Shown here piece after piece: positions 26,776 through 34,815 of a stretch of 64,000 nucleotides of DNA. Positions within the stretch are counted from its first letter, which is position 1, and every line of letters begins with the position of its first letter. Origin of the DNA: Sphingomonas_O antarctica (GTDB lineage Bacteria; Pseudomonadota; Alphaproteobacteria; Sphingomonadales; Sphingomonadaceae). The position numbers were made by a program, and so were the translations under genes. The notes under the pieces are model-generated. The model worked only from the letters and a program-made list of their open reading frames with translations. It searched no databases and had not been told where the DNA came from. The stretch is taken from NCBI RefSeq assembly GCF_965137005.1, contig NZ_CBCRXM010000005.1, positions 134,333 through 198,332 of the forward strand, written 5' to 3'.

Positions 26776-27588
26776 ATGTTGAAAGCGTTTCAAAGCCTGT
26801 TGTTTGTGCCCGGAAGCCGTCCCGAACGGTTTGCCAAGGCTTTGGCGTCGGGGGCTGACATCGTCGTTATCGATCTGGAAGACGCGGTTGGCCCGGCGGA
26901 TAAGGAGTCGGCTCGCGCTTCCGCGCTCGCTGCGATGGGCGATACGCGCCTCGGGATTCGCGTCAACGGGGTGCGGACGCGGCATGGTCTCGCCGATTTG
27001 TGGGCGATCGGCGATGCGACCATCCCGCCACCTTTTGTAATGGTGCCAATGGTCGAAAGTGCCGCCGAACTTGAAATCGTGCACGCCGCGTTTGGACCGC
27101 AGGTCGCGTTACTGCCACTGATCGAAACGGTGCGCGGGTTGCGCCAGGCCGATGCGGTCGCCCGCGCGCCCGGAGTTGCCGGGATCATGCTTGGTGGAGC
27201 CGATTTTGCGGGCGAGCTCGGCGTCGAGATGAGCTGGGACGCGCTCTATGCGGCGCGCGCGCAAATCGTCATGGCTTGTGCTTCGGCGCGGATCGCCAGC
27301 GTCGACGTGCCGTATCTCGACCTCGACAATCTCGATGGCCTGGCCACCGATGTCGCTCGCGTGAAAGCCATGGGTTTCACCGCCAAATCGGTGGTTCATC
27401 CCAAACATGTGCCAGTCGTCCATCAGGTGATGCGGCCCACCGCCGACGAGGTGACGGAAGCGCATGAGGCGGAGGCGGTTTACGCCGCGGCTGGCGAAGC
27501 TGCGGTGCGGCATAATGGCAAGATGCTCGAAGCGCCGGTGATGGCGCGATACCGCCGGATTTTGGAACTGGAGAAACTGAATGCGTGA
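26776..27588 (+). CDS. CoA-ester lyase (CitE-like, HpcH/HpaI family)
   Basis: A 270-residue TIM-barrel lyase with LLFVPGSRPERFAKAL, VIDLEDAV (acidic metal ligand), LGGADFAGELG and KSVVHPKHV, the signature set of citrate-lyase-beta/malyl-CoA/citramalyl-CoA lyases. It cleaves a 3-hydroxy-dicarboxyl-CoA into acetyl-CoA plus an oxo acid. GGGGG stands upstream of the ATG. The next gene encodes a MaoC hydratase and overlaps by eight bases. This pair recalls the itaconate and methylaspartate routes, where mesaconyl-CoA is hydrated and citramalyl-CoA cleaved. Confidence 0.9.
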   Translation: MLKAFQSLLFVPGSRPERFAKALASGADIVVIDLEDAVGPADKESARASALAAMGDTRLGIRVNGVRTRHGLADLWAIGDATIPPPFVMVPMVESAAELEIVHAAFGPQVALLPLIETVRGLRQADAVARAPGVAGIMLGGADFAGELGVEMSWDALYAARAQIVMACASARIASVDVPYLDLDNLDGLATDVARVKAMGFTAKSVVHPKHVPVVHQVMRPTADEVTEAHEAEAVYAAAGEAAVRHNGKMLEAPVMARYRRILELEKLNA

Positions 27589-28090
27589 CGGCGTGATCGA
27601 GGTGGCCCCCGGGCGCTTCCGCGAGGTGCAAGGGCGCTACTTCGAGGAATTCGAGGTCGGCCATATCTATGAGCATCGTCCCGGCCGGACCATCACCGAC
27701 GCTGACAATGTATGGTTCACGCTGCTGACGATGAACACGCATCCGGCGCATTTCGATTATGAATTGTCAAAGAAGACCGAGTTCGGGAAGCCGCTCGTCG
27801 TCAGCCCGTTCACCATCGCGTTGATGACGGGGATGAGCGTGTCGGATACCAGCGGAAAAGCGATCGCCAATCTGGGCTGGGACGAAGTCCGCATGACTCA
27901 CCCGCTGTTCGTCGGCGACACGCTCTATTGCGAAAGCGAAGTGCTGGAAAAGCGCGAGAGCAAGAGCCGTCCCGACCAGGGGATCGTGACCTTCAAGACT
28001 GTCGGCAAGAACCAGGATGGCAAGGTCGTCAGCCATTACAAGCGAACCGTCCTCGTGTGGAAGCGTGGCTTCGGCGCGATGGACGATTGA
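27581..28090 (+). CDS. MaoC-family enoyl-CoA hydratase (mesaconyl-CoA hydratase-like)
   Basis: A 169-residue hot-dog-fold hydratase with GRTITDADNVWFTLLTMNTHPAHFD, in which Asp and His fit the catalytic pair, and GDTLYCESEVLEKRESKSRPDQG. It resembles beta-methylmalyl-CoA/mesaconyl-CoA hydratases. It would add water to an unsaturated dicarboxyl-CoA and supply the substrate for the CitE-like lyase encoded upstream. The overlapping genes imply co-expression. Confidence 0.88.
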   Translation: MRDGVIEVAPGRFREVQGRYFEEFEVGHIYEHRPGRTITDADNVWFTLLTMNTHPAHFDYELSKKTEFGKPLVVSPFTIALMTGMSVSDTSGKAIANLGWDEVRMTHPLFVGDTLYCESEVLEKRESKSRPDQGIVTFKTVGKNQDGKVVSHYKRTVLVWKRGFGAMDD

Positions 28091-28101
28091 GGATGTCGAG
28101 C

Positions 28102-29280
28102 ATGATCACAGCCCCGTCTACCGCCCGCCCCGAAATGGATGCGGACGAAGAAGCCGCCTTGCTCGATTCGATCGACCGCTGGGTGCAAAAAGAAGTGCGC
28201 CCGGTTGTGATGCATCACGATCACGACGACATCTGGCCGGCCGAACTGGTGGCGCAAATGGCCGATATGGGCCTGTTCGGCGCGACGATCAGCGCGGACT
28301 ATGGCGGGCTGGGTTTGCCCGCCACGACCTATGCGAAGATCGTCGCGCACATATCGTCCTATTGGATGGCGATCACCGGCATCTTTAATTCGCATCTGAT
28401 CATGGCTGCGGCTGTCGAACGCTTCGGCACCCAAGATCAGAAGCGGGAGTGGCTGCCCAAATTCGCCAGCGGGGACATTCGCGGCGGCCTGGCGTTGACC
28501 GAGCCCAATGCCGGCACCGACCTGCAGGCGATCCGTATGACCGCGGTCCGCGACGGCGATGATTACGTCATCAATGGCACCAAAACGTGGATTTCGAACG
28601 GGATTGAGGGGTCGTGCTTCGCGCTGCTCGTCAAGACCGATCCCAAGGCCAGCCCGCGCTACAAGGGCATGAGCCTGATGATCGCGCCCAAGGGTCCCGG
28701 TTTCACCACCGGCCAGAAGTTTGAGAAGCTGGGCTATAAAGGCATCGACAGCGCCGAATTGCTGTTCGAGGATTATCGCATTCCCGCAGCCAACCTGATC
28801 GGAGGCATCGAGGGGCAGGGGTTCTTCCAGGCCACGGGCGGGTTGGAATTGGGGCGGATCAATGTTGCCGCGCGCGGTGTCGGACTGGCCGAAGGATCGC
28901 TACGCCTCGCCACGGAATATGCGCAATTGCGCGAGACGATGGGCAAGAAGATCGCTGACCATCAGGCGATCCAGCTCTATCTCGGCGAAATGGTGACGCG
29001 CGCGCGCGCGGCGCGACTGCTGACGTTCGACGCGGCGGCGGCCTATGACCGCGGCGAAAGGTGCGACATGGAAGCCGGCATGGCGAAGTATTTCGCCTCC
29101 GAAGCGGCGGTCAAGAACAGCGAAACGGCGCTGCGCATCCATGGCGGCTATGGCTATTCGAAGGAGTATGAGATCGAACGCTATTATCGCGATTCGATCC
29201 TGATGTGCATCGGCGAGGGCACCAACGAGATGCAGCGGATGATCGTCGCCAAACAATGGCTGAAGGCCAACCCCATTTGA
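28102..29280 (+). CDS. Acyl-CoA dehydrogenase
   Basis: A 392-residue flavoenzyme with LTEPNAGTDLQ (FAD/substrate loop), HGGYGYSKEYEIERYYRDS and a C-terminal GEGTNEMQR that carries the expected catalytic Glu. The family resembles glutaryl- and methylsuccinyl-CoA-type dehydrogenases. It would form the double bond in a saturated (di)carboxyl-CoA before the MaoC hydratase acts. The ATG at 28102 is favoured by GAGG nine bases upstream; ATG 28093 sits directly on that site. Confidence 0.9.
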   Translation: MITAPSTARPEMDADEEAALLDSIDRWVQKEVRPVVMHHDHDDIWPAELVAQMADMGLFGATISADYGGLGLPATTYAKIVAHISSYWMAITGIFNSHLIMAAAVERFGTQDQKREWLPKFASGDIRGGLALTEPNAGTDLQAIRMTAVRDGDDYVINGTKTWISNGIEGSCFALLVKTDPKASPRYKGMSLMIAPKGPGFTTGQKFEKLGYKGIDSAELLFEDYRIPAANLIGGIEGQGFFQATGGLELGRINVAARGVGLAEGSLRLATEYAQLRETMGKKIADHQAIQLYLGEMVTRARAARLLTFDAAAAYDRGERCDMEAGMAKYFASEAAVKNSETALRIHGGYGYSKEYEIERYYRDSILMCIGEGTNEMQRMIVAKQWLKANPI

Positions 29281-30467
29281 CCGACGCGCTTCCTCTTACC
29301 GGCACCCGCATCCTGGCATCCGAGCAATATGGTGCCGGACCCTATGGCACGATGTTTCTCGCGCAGCTGGGAGCGGAGGTCATCAAGATCGAACCGCCAA
29401 AAGGCGGTGACAGCGCGCGGGGGGCGGGGCCGTTCTACCTCGGCGAAAATGACAGCCTGTTTTACCAGACGTTCAACCTCAACAAGCGGTCGTTGACGCT
29501 CGATTTGCGGGTGGCGGAGGGGCAGGCAATCTTTCGGAAGCTGGTCACGACGGCGCATGCGGTCACCAACAATGCGCGTGGCGACCTGCCGGCGAAGCTC
29601 GGTCTGACCTATGACGCGCTGAAGGATATCAATCCCGCCATCACCTGCGTCCATGCATCCGCTTACGGCCGGGCCGGCGAACGCGCGTCGTGGCCCGGCT
29701 ATGATTATCTGGCGCAGGCCGAGGCCGGGTTCATGTCGGTCACCGGCGCGCCCGAGGATCCGCCGACGCGCTTCGGGCTGTCGATGGTCGATTTTATGAC
29801 TGGGACGATGCTGGCGACCGCGACGCTCGCGGGGCTGATGGAAGCGCGCGCGACCGGGATCGGGCGCGATTGGGATATATCGCTACTCGACGCGGCGCTG
29901 CACCAGACCAGCTATCCGGCGCTGTGGTACCTCAACGAAGGCTTCGTTACCGGGCGCGCGCCGCGTTCAGCGCACCCCAGCGTGACGCCGAGCCAGACGT
30001 TTCGCACCGCCGATGGCTGGGTGTTCGTCATGGCGCAGCTGCCCAAATTCTGGGCCATCCTGGCGGACGCGATCGGCGCGCCGCACTTGAAGGACGATGC
30101 GCGCTTCGCGACCATTCCGGCGCGGCTCGAAAATCGTGAGGCGCTGACCGTCATTCTCGACGGCATTTTCCTGCAACATCCGACCGCCTATTGGGTCGTG
30201 GGGTTGGGCGGCAAATTGCCCGTTGCGCCGGTATTCGCGATCGATCAGGCGCTCGACAATCCGCGTGTGGCGGACATGATCGACACCGTGACGCACGCCG
30301 ACAAGCCCGATGGATTGCGCATCCTGGCCAATCCGATCAAGCGCGACGGCGCGCGCCTGCCCAACCGCGCCAGCCCCAAATTGGGTGCAGACACCGACGC
30401 AATCCTGGGCGAGATCGGGTTGGATGCGCAGGATATTGCCGAACTGCGCGCTGCCGGGACGGTATAG
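29277..30467 (+). CDS. Class III CoA-transferase (CaiB/BaiF family), copy 2
   Basis: A 396-residue CoA-transferase. The catalytic aspartate is Asp172 in MVDFMTG, with FNLNKRSLTLDL and GDSARGAGPFY as other family marks. I chose the TTG at 29277, which overlaps the stop of the acyl-CoA dehydrogenase (TTGA) and has GAAGG upstream. ATG 29256 in the same frame is an alternative without a ribosome binding site. It is one of two adjacent and distinct copies, presumably activating an acid for the dehydrogenase, hydratase and lyase steps. Confidence 0.9.
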   Translation: MTDALPLTGTRILASEQYGAGPYGTMFLAQLGAEVIKIEPPKGGDSARGAGPFYLGENDSLFYQTFNLNKRSLTLDLRVAEGQAIFRKLVTTAHAVTNNARGDLPAKLGLTYDALKDINPAITCVHASAYGRAGERASWPGYDYLAQAEAGFMSVTGAPEDPPTRFGLSMVDFMTGTMLATATLAGLMEARATGIGRDWDISLLDAALHQTSYPALWYLNEGFVTGRAPRSAHPSVTPSQTFRTADGWVFVMAQLPKFWAILADAIGAPHLKDDARFATIPARLENREALTVILDGIFLQHPTAYWVVGLGGKLPVAPVFAIDQALDNPRVADMIDTVTHADKPDGLRILANPIKRDGARLPNRASPKLGADTDAILGEIGLDAQDIAELRAAGTV

Positions 30468-31546
30468 TGGGTCAGCTGACCGGCATCCGCGTTGTCGATC
30501 TGACGCAATTCCTGCCGGGGCCGATGATGACGCTAATGATGGCGGACCAGGGCGCGGAGGTAATCAAGGTCGAACCGGCCGCAGGCGATCCGGCGCGCGA
30601 ACAGGCACCGTTCGAAGCAGGGCAGTCGGTGTGGTTCCGCAATCTCAACCGCGGCAAAAAATCGGTCGTGCTCGACTTGAAAAGCGTCGAGGGCAAGGCG
30701 GCATTGTGGGCGCTGATCGACGAGGCGGATGTGCTGGTCGAGGGGTTTAGGCCCGGGGTGATGGCGCGCCTGGGGTTCGATGCCGCGACGGTTCGGGCGA
30801 AAAAGCCTAGGTTGATCTATTGCTCGATCTCGGCCTTTGGTCAGCAGGGCGCACTGGCGCATCATCCTGCGCACGACATGGCGGTGCAGGCGCTGGCAGG
30901 GTTCCTGTCGGTCAATGACGGACCGGATGGCACGCCGGTCGTTCCCGGAGCGGCGAGTGCGGACATGGCGGCGGGGCTGACAGCCCTGTCGGCGGTGCTG
31001 ATGGCGCTGATCGGGCGCGAGCGGACGGGTGAAGGCGCGGCGATCGACTGTGCGATGTTCGACAGCCTGCTGCCGTGGTGCGCGCATACCGCGGGCGGTG
31101 CTATCGCCGGTGGCGAAAGCCCAAAATCCTCCAGCCAGCGATCACTGGGCGGTGCTGCATTCTACCAAGTTTATGAAACTGCCGATAGCAAACATATCTG
31201 CCTCGGCGGCCGTGAGATGAAGTTTGCGCGCAATTTGCTGACCGCGTTTGGCCGCGCGGACCTTATCGCCCATGCGGACCGCCCGGCTGGCGAGCAAGAC
31301 GAACTGATTTCCTTTCTACAGACGACATTCGCGAGCAGGACTCGCGACAAATGGGTGACATGGTTTGCCGATAAGGATGTCGCCTTTGCGCCGGTGCTCG
31401 ATTTTCGTGAAGCGCTGGAACAGCCGCATGTCGCCGAGCGCGAGTTATGGGTTGAGGCCGACGGGGCGCACCATCTCGCTCCGGCGATCCGTTTTGCAGG
31501 CACCGCATGGCAACCGCGCGAAGCGCCGGAGCTGGGGCGTGGCTAG
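30467..31546 (+). CDS. Class III CoA-transferase (CaiB/BaiF family), copy 3
   Basis: A 359-residue CoA-transferase with a GTG start sharing one base with the preceding TAG. It contains VVDLTQFLPGPMMT at the N-terminus and Asp166 in SADMAAG at the catalytic position. It is only distantly similar to copy 2, so the two genes may form a heteromer or act on different acids. It ends one base before the convergent GntR gene. Confidence 0.9.
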   Translation: MGQLTGIRVVDLTQFLPGPMMTLMMADQGAEVIKVEPAAGDPAREQAPFEAGQSVWFRNLNRGKKSVVLDLKSVEGKAALWALIDEADVLVEGFRPGVMARLGFDAATVRAKKPRLIYCSISAFGQQGALAHHPAHDMAVQALAGFLSVNDGPDGTPVVPGAASADMAAGLTALSAVLMALIGRERTGEGAAIDCAMFDSLLPWCAHTAGGAIAGGESPKSSSQRSLGGAAFYQVYETADSKHICLGGREMKFARNLLTAFGRADLIAHADRPAGEQDELISFLQTTFASRTRDKWVTWFADKDVAFAPVLDFREALEQPHVAERELWVEADGAHHLAPAIRFAGTAWQPREAPELGRG

Positions 31547-31547
31547 T

Positions 31548-32297
31548 TTAGCGCCCGACCTCATGGTGCATGGCATAGGCAAAGCGCGCACCGGGGTGAT
31601 AGCTGGCCGACACCTCATAGGTTTGCCCGGCGGCATCGAGATAACAGCGGATGATCCGCAGCACCGGGTCGCCCGGCTCGATTTCCAGTGTCTCCGCCAG
31701 TTCCGTGTCCGCGGCGCACGCCTGAATATCCTGAGTCACGCTGGCGATGCGAATCCCGGCGAGGTTTTCGATCTGGCTGAAAATCGTCCCGTTTTCCGGC
31801 CGAATGTCATCGACGATGTGTTCGAGACGATCGTGGATGAAGGCGTGGGTCTGGGCGATGGGCTTGCCATCAGCATCGTGGCGGATGCCGTGGAAGCGCA
31901 ACCAGCGCCCCGGCTGTTCAAGGCCGATCGCTTCCTCGATCGCGGGCGGCATGCCGAAATCGTCATGCGTGCGTTCAAATTCGAAGCGCGTGTCGCGGGC
32001 GTATTGCAGCAATTCGCCGACATTGCTCATCGGCTGGTGCAGCGCGCCGCCGCGTTGCGCCGAGGCCATGATCGTCGTGCCGGAACCGCGCCGACGGGTG
32101 ATCAAACCCTCGCCCATCAACGTCCGCAACGCCTCTCGAATCGTGAAGCGCGACACGTGGTAGCGATCGGTCAGCACCTGTTCGGTGGGAAAGCCGTCGG
32201 GAAAGTCGCCGCGCATGACCGCATCGCGCAGTTCGTCGGCGAGTTGCAGGTAACGGGGTTTCGTCGCGCGTTTTTTGGTCGGGGCGGCGATTGCCAA
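31548..32297 (-). CDS. GntR-family transcriptional regulator, HutC/UTRA subfamily
   Basis: A 249-residue regulator. The N-terminal winged helix (residues 15-80) includes TEQVLTDRYHVSRFTIREALRTL and RRRGSGTTI. The C-terminal UTRA ligand-binding domain (about residues 95-240) ends in RIIRCYLDAAGQTYEVSASYHP. The start is TTG 32297, with GGAG seven bases upstream. Operator copy 4 lies 82 bases upstream. It is the only DNA-binding regulator in the catabolic region and the best candidate to bind all seven palindromes, repressing until a pathway intermediate binds. This link is inferred from position and from the GT-N4-AC core typical of HutC-type sites. Confidence 0.9.
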   Translation of the reverse strand: MAIAAPTKKRATKPRYLQLADELRDAVMRGDFPDGFPTEQVLTDRYHVSRFTIREALRTLMGEGLITRRRGSGTTIMASAQRGGALHQPMSNVGELLQYARDTRFEFERTHDDFGMPPAIEEAIGLEQPGRWLRFHGIRHDADGKPIAQTHAFIHDRLEHIVDDIRPENGTIFSQIENLAGIRIASVTQDIQACAADTELAETLEIEPGDPVLRIIRCYLDAAGQTYEVSASYHPGARFAYAMHHEVGR

Positions 32298-32320
32298 TCA
32301 TTCTCTCCTCTGGTGGCCCG

Positions 32321-33556
32321 ATGAGCGACGAACCGCTTATCGCGCGGCTGGCGCATCATTTGCAACGCCCCGTGCCAGAATTTGTCCGGACAAGGGCGCG
32401 GCTGCATTTGCTGGATTGGCTGGCGTGCGTCGCGGGCGCGCGAGGAAGTGAGATTGGCGAGATCATTCGACGCGCCGATTTGGACACCACCTATCGTGCC
32501 GCTTGGTTGGGTAGTGTTTTAGAGATGGATGATGTGCACCGGAGTGCGCTATTGCATCCCGGACCGGTCATTTGGTCCGCCGTCTTGATCGCTGGCGCCG
32601 AAGTGGGCGCTGCCCTGTCCGCTGTGCTGGATGGGGCGGTGCAAGGCTATGAAAGCATGATCGCCGTTGGCTCGACCCTCGACGCCCTTCATTATTCGCA
32701 CTTTCATAATACTGCGACGACAGGTCCATTTGGATCGGCTGCTGCCGCGGGTTCTGTGTACGAACTATCTGCGTGCCAACTTCTAGCGGCCATGGGTAAC
32801 GCGGCATCCACGACAGGCGGACTTTGGCAATTTCGCGCCGAGCAAGTCATGACCAAATTCTGGCATACGGCGACTGCGAGCAGCAATGGCAAATTTGCCG
32901 CTTACATGGCCAAGTTTGGCATGACGGGGCCCGCCGCCATCCTCGAAGGTCCACAAGGCCTTTACGCGGCAACCTGCCGCGACCCCAAACCGTTGGTGTT
33001 GGGTGATGGCTGGCGGATCGAGGAGGTCAGTTTCAAGCCGTGGGCGGCGTGCCGTCACGCGCATCCGGCGATCGATTGTGCATTAGAGCTGCGTGCGGCG
33101 GGTAGGGTGACGCCGCCGTTTCATGTGGAAACCTATGCCGATGCGCTGACATTTTGCGATCGACCCGATCCGGTGACCGAGACCGATGCCAAATTTTCCC
33201 TTCAGCATGCGGTGGCGGTGATCGCCGACGGGCGCGACGCGACGCCCGCCGATTTCACGCCCGAGGCGATCGCCGCTCTCGCACTGCTCCGCGCGCAAGT
33301 CAGCGTAGCCGAGGACCCGGAGATCACCGCGCGCTACCCCGCGCATTTCGGGGCGCGGGTGAACGGGCTGGAGTTGCAGGACTGTCGCGGCGACCCTGAG
33401 CGCCCGGTCGGCGAAGCGGAGATCGTCGCCAAGATGCACATGCTCGCAGCGTGGGGCGGTCTGCCCGCGAGCGAAGCGGATCGTGCGGCGGAGCTGGCAT
33501 TGCGCGGAGACGATGCCGCGGCGGTCGTGACCATGCTCGAAGAGTGGCTGGCGTGA
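32321..33556 (+). CDS. MmgE/PrpD-family protein, copy 1
   Basis: A 411-residue MmgE/PrpD-fold protein with ARLHLLDWLACVAGARGSE, HNTATTGPFGSAAAAG and FKPWAACRHAHPAID. The family includes 2-methylcitrate dehydratase, cis-aconitate decarboxylase and iminodisuccinate epimerase, all acting on small di- or tricarboxylic acids. The start at 32321 is the first good one after the GntR gene. Operator copy 4 lies inside its first 75 coding bases. A second family member follows with GTGA overlap. Confidence 0.88.
   Translation: MSDEPLIARLAHHLQRPVPEFVRTRARLHLLDWLACVAGARGSEIGEIIRRADLDTTYRAAWLGSVLEMDDVHRSALLHPGPVIWSAVLIAGAEVGAALSAVLDGAVQGYESMIAVGSTLDALHYSHFHNTATTGPFGSAAAAGSVYELSACQLLAAMGNAASTTGGLWQFRAEQVMTKFWHTATASSNGKFAAYMAKFGMTGPAAILEGPQGLYAATCRDPKPLVLGDGWRIEEVSFKPWAACRHAHPAIDCALELRAAGRVTPPFHVETYADALTFCDRPDPVTETDAKFSLQHAVAVIADGRDATPADFTPEAIAALALLRAQVSVAEDPEITARYPAHFGARVNGLELQDCRGDPERPVGEAEIVAKMHMLAAWGGLPASEADRAAELALRGDDAAAVVTMLEEWLA
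32379..32394. promoter_or_regulatory. Operator copy 4, inside the 5' end of the first MmgE/PrpD gene
   Basis: The sequence AATTTGTCCGGACAAG keeps the 12-bp core TTGTCCGGACAA plus three more symmetric bases on one side only. It lies 58 bases into the MmgE/PrpD coding region and 82 bases upstream of the GntR start, a position suited to autoregulation of the regulator or to blocking elongation into the rightward operon. Confidence 0.75.
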
Positions 33557-34815
33557 CCGCCACCGCCGCACTACTCGCATTTGCCGCAGCCGATCACCTT
33601 ATGCCGCCGAAGGTCCGTGACGATGCCGTCCGTTTGCTGGCGGACACGCTGGCGGTTGGCGCCGCCGGAGCGAGCGCACCGGGGGCGGACGCGATCCTTG
33701 CGGTCGCGCGTGGCTGGGGTGCGGCCGGCGAGGCGCGGCTTCTTGGCAGCGCCGAGCGCCTCCCAGCTGCAAGCGCCGCCTTCGTCAATGGATACCGCAT
33801 CCACTGCCTCGAATGGGACGCGGTGCATGAGGCGGCAGTGGTGCACGCGATGAGCGTGGTCACGGCGGCGCTGGGCGCGGTGGTCGACCGGATGGGCGGA
33901 TGCAATCCGGACGACGCGCTGATCGCGCTGGCGATCGGGGTCGATATTGCGAGTGGGCTGGGCCTTGCCGCGACCAGTCCACTGACCTTCTTTCGTCCCG
34001 CGACAGCGGGCGTGATCGGCGCGGCCTTGGCGGTCGCGCGGGTGACCGGCGCACCGATGGCCGACACGCTTGGGCTGGCTTATTCGTCTTGCGCGGGGAC
34101 AATGCAGGCGCATGTCGAGGGATCTATCGCGCTGCCCTTTCAGGTGGCGAATGCGGCGCGCGCGGCAGTGGCTGCGGCAGATATGGCAAGCGCCGGCTTT
34201 ACCGGGCCGCACGACGCGCTCGAAGGCCCATATGGCTATTTCACGCTGTTCGAGGCGGGCGATCTGGCGACGTACACGCGCGATCTCGGGCACGTGTGGC
34301 GGGTGTCGGAGATCAGCACCAAGCCGTATCCCAGCGGGCGCGCGAGCCATGGTGTCCTCGGCGCGCTGCAGGGTCGCGACAGCAAAATCGAGAGGATCGA
34401 GGCGCATGTCCCGCCACTGGTTTACCGCCTTGTCGGCCGGCCGATGATGTCCGCCATGACCCCGGCTTATGCACGACTATGTCTGCCGTTCCTCGTCGCG
34501 TTGATGCTGACGGATGGAGAGATCGACCCGCGTCGCTTTACTCCGGCGGCGTTTACCGATCCGGCATTGGCGGCGCTGGCGGCGAAAGTCGCGATCGTCG
34601 TCGATGGCAATCCCGATCCGAACGCGCTGTCACCGCAGCGGCTGGTGATCGATGGCGTCGAGATCGTCGTTGCGGACACCTTGGGTAGTCCAGCCTCATC
34701 ATTGTCCTCTGTGCAAAACCTCGCAAAAATGACGTTAGCCAAAGATTTGTCCGGACAAATTCCGGATGAGCGGTTATTCACAGCACCGTTGGGTTATTTT
34801 GCGGGGGTGCAATGA
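33553..34815 (+). CDS. MmgE/PrpD-family protein, copy 2
   Basis: A 420-residue second MmgE/PrpD protein, GTG start in the previous stop. It shows RIHCLEWDAVHEAAVVHAMSVV, GAALAVARVTGAPM and STKPYPSGRASHGVLGAL, where the conserved Asp, His and Lys of the family lie. It differs widely from copy 1. Operator copy 5 is embedded near its 3' end (encoding DLSGQIPD). The pair may act on two steps or form a heterodimer on an unsaturated or hydroxylated branched acid. Confidence 0.88.
   Translation: MTATAALLAFAAADHLMPPKVRDDAVRLLADTLAVGAAGASAPGADAILAVARGWGAAGEARLLGSAERLPAASAAFVNGYRIHCLEWDAVHEAAVVHAMSVVTAALGAVVDRMGGCNPDDALIALAIGVDIASGLGLAATSPLTFFRPATAGVIGAALAVARVTGAPMADTLGLAYSSCAGTMQAHVEGSIALPFQVANAARAAVAAADMASAGFTGPHDALEGPYGYFTLFEAGDLATYTRDLGHVWRVSEISTKPYPSGRASHGVLGALQGRDSKIERIEAHVPPLVYRLVGRPMMSAMTPAYARLCLPFLVALMLTDGEIDPRRFTPAAFTDPALAALAAKVAIVVDGNPDPNALSPQRLVIDGVEIVVADTLGSPASSLSSVQNLAKMTLAKDLSGQIPDERLFTAPLGYFAGVQ
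34745..34760. promoter_or_regulatory. Operator copy 5, inside the 3' end of the second MmgE/PrpD gene
   Basis: A perfect ATTTGTCCGGACAAAT palindrome lies 52 bases before the CoA-ligase start at 34812. It implies a separate internal promoter for the downstream part of the operon, from the ligase to the VOC protein. Confidence 0.85.
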
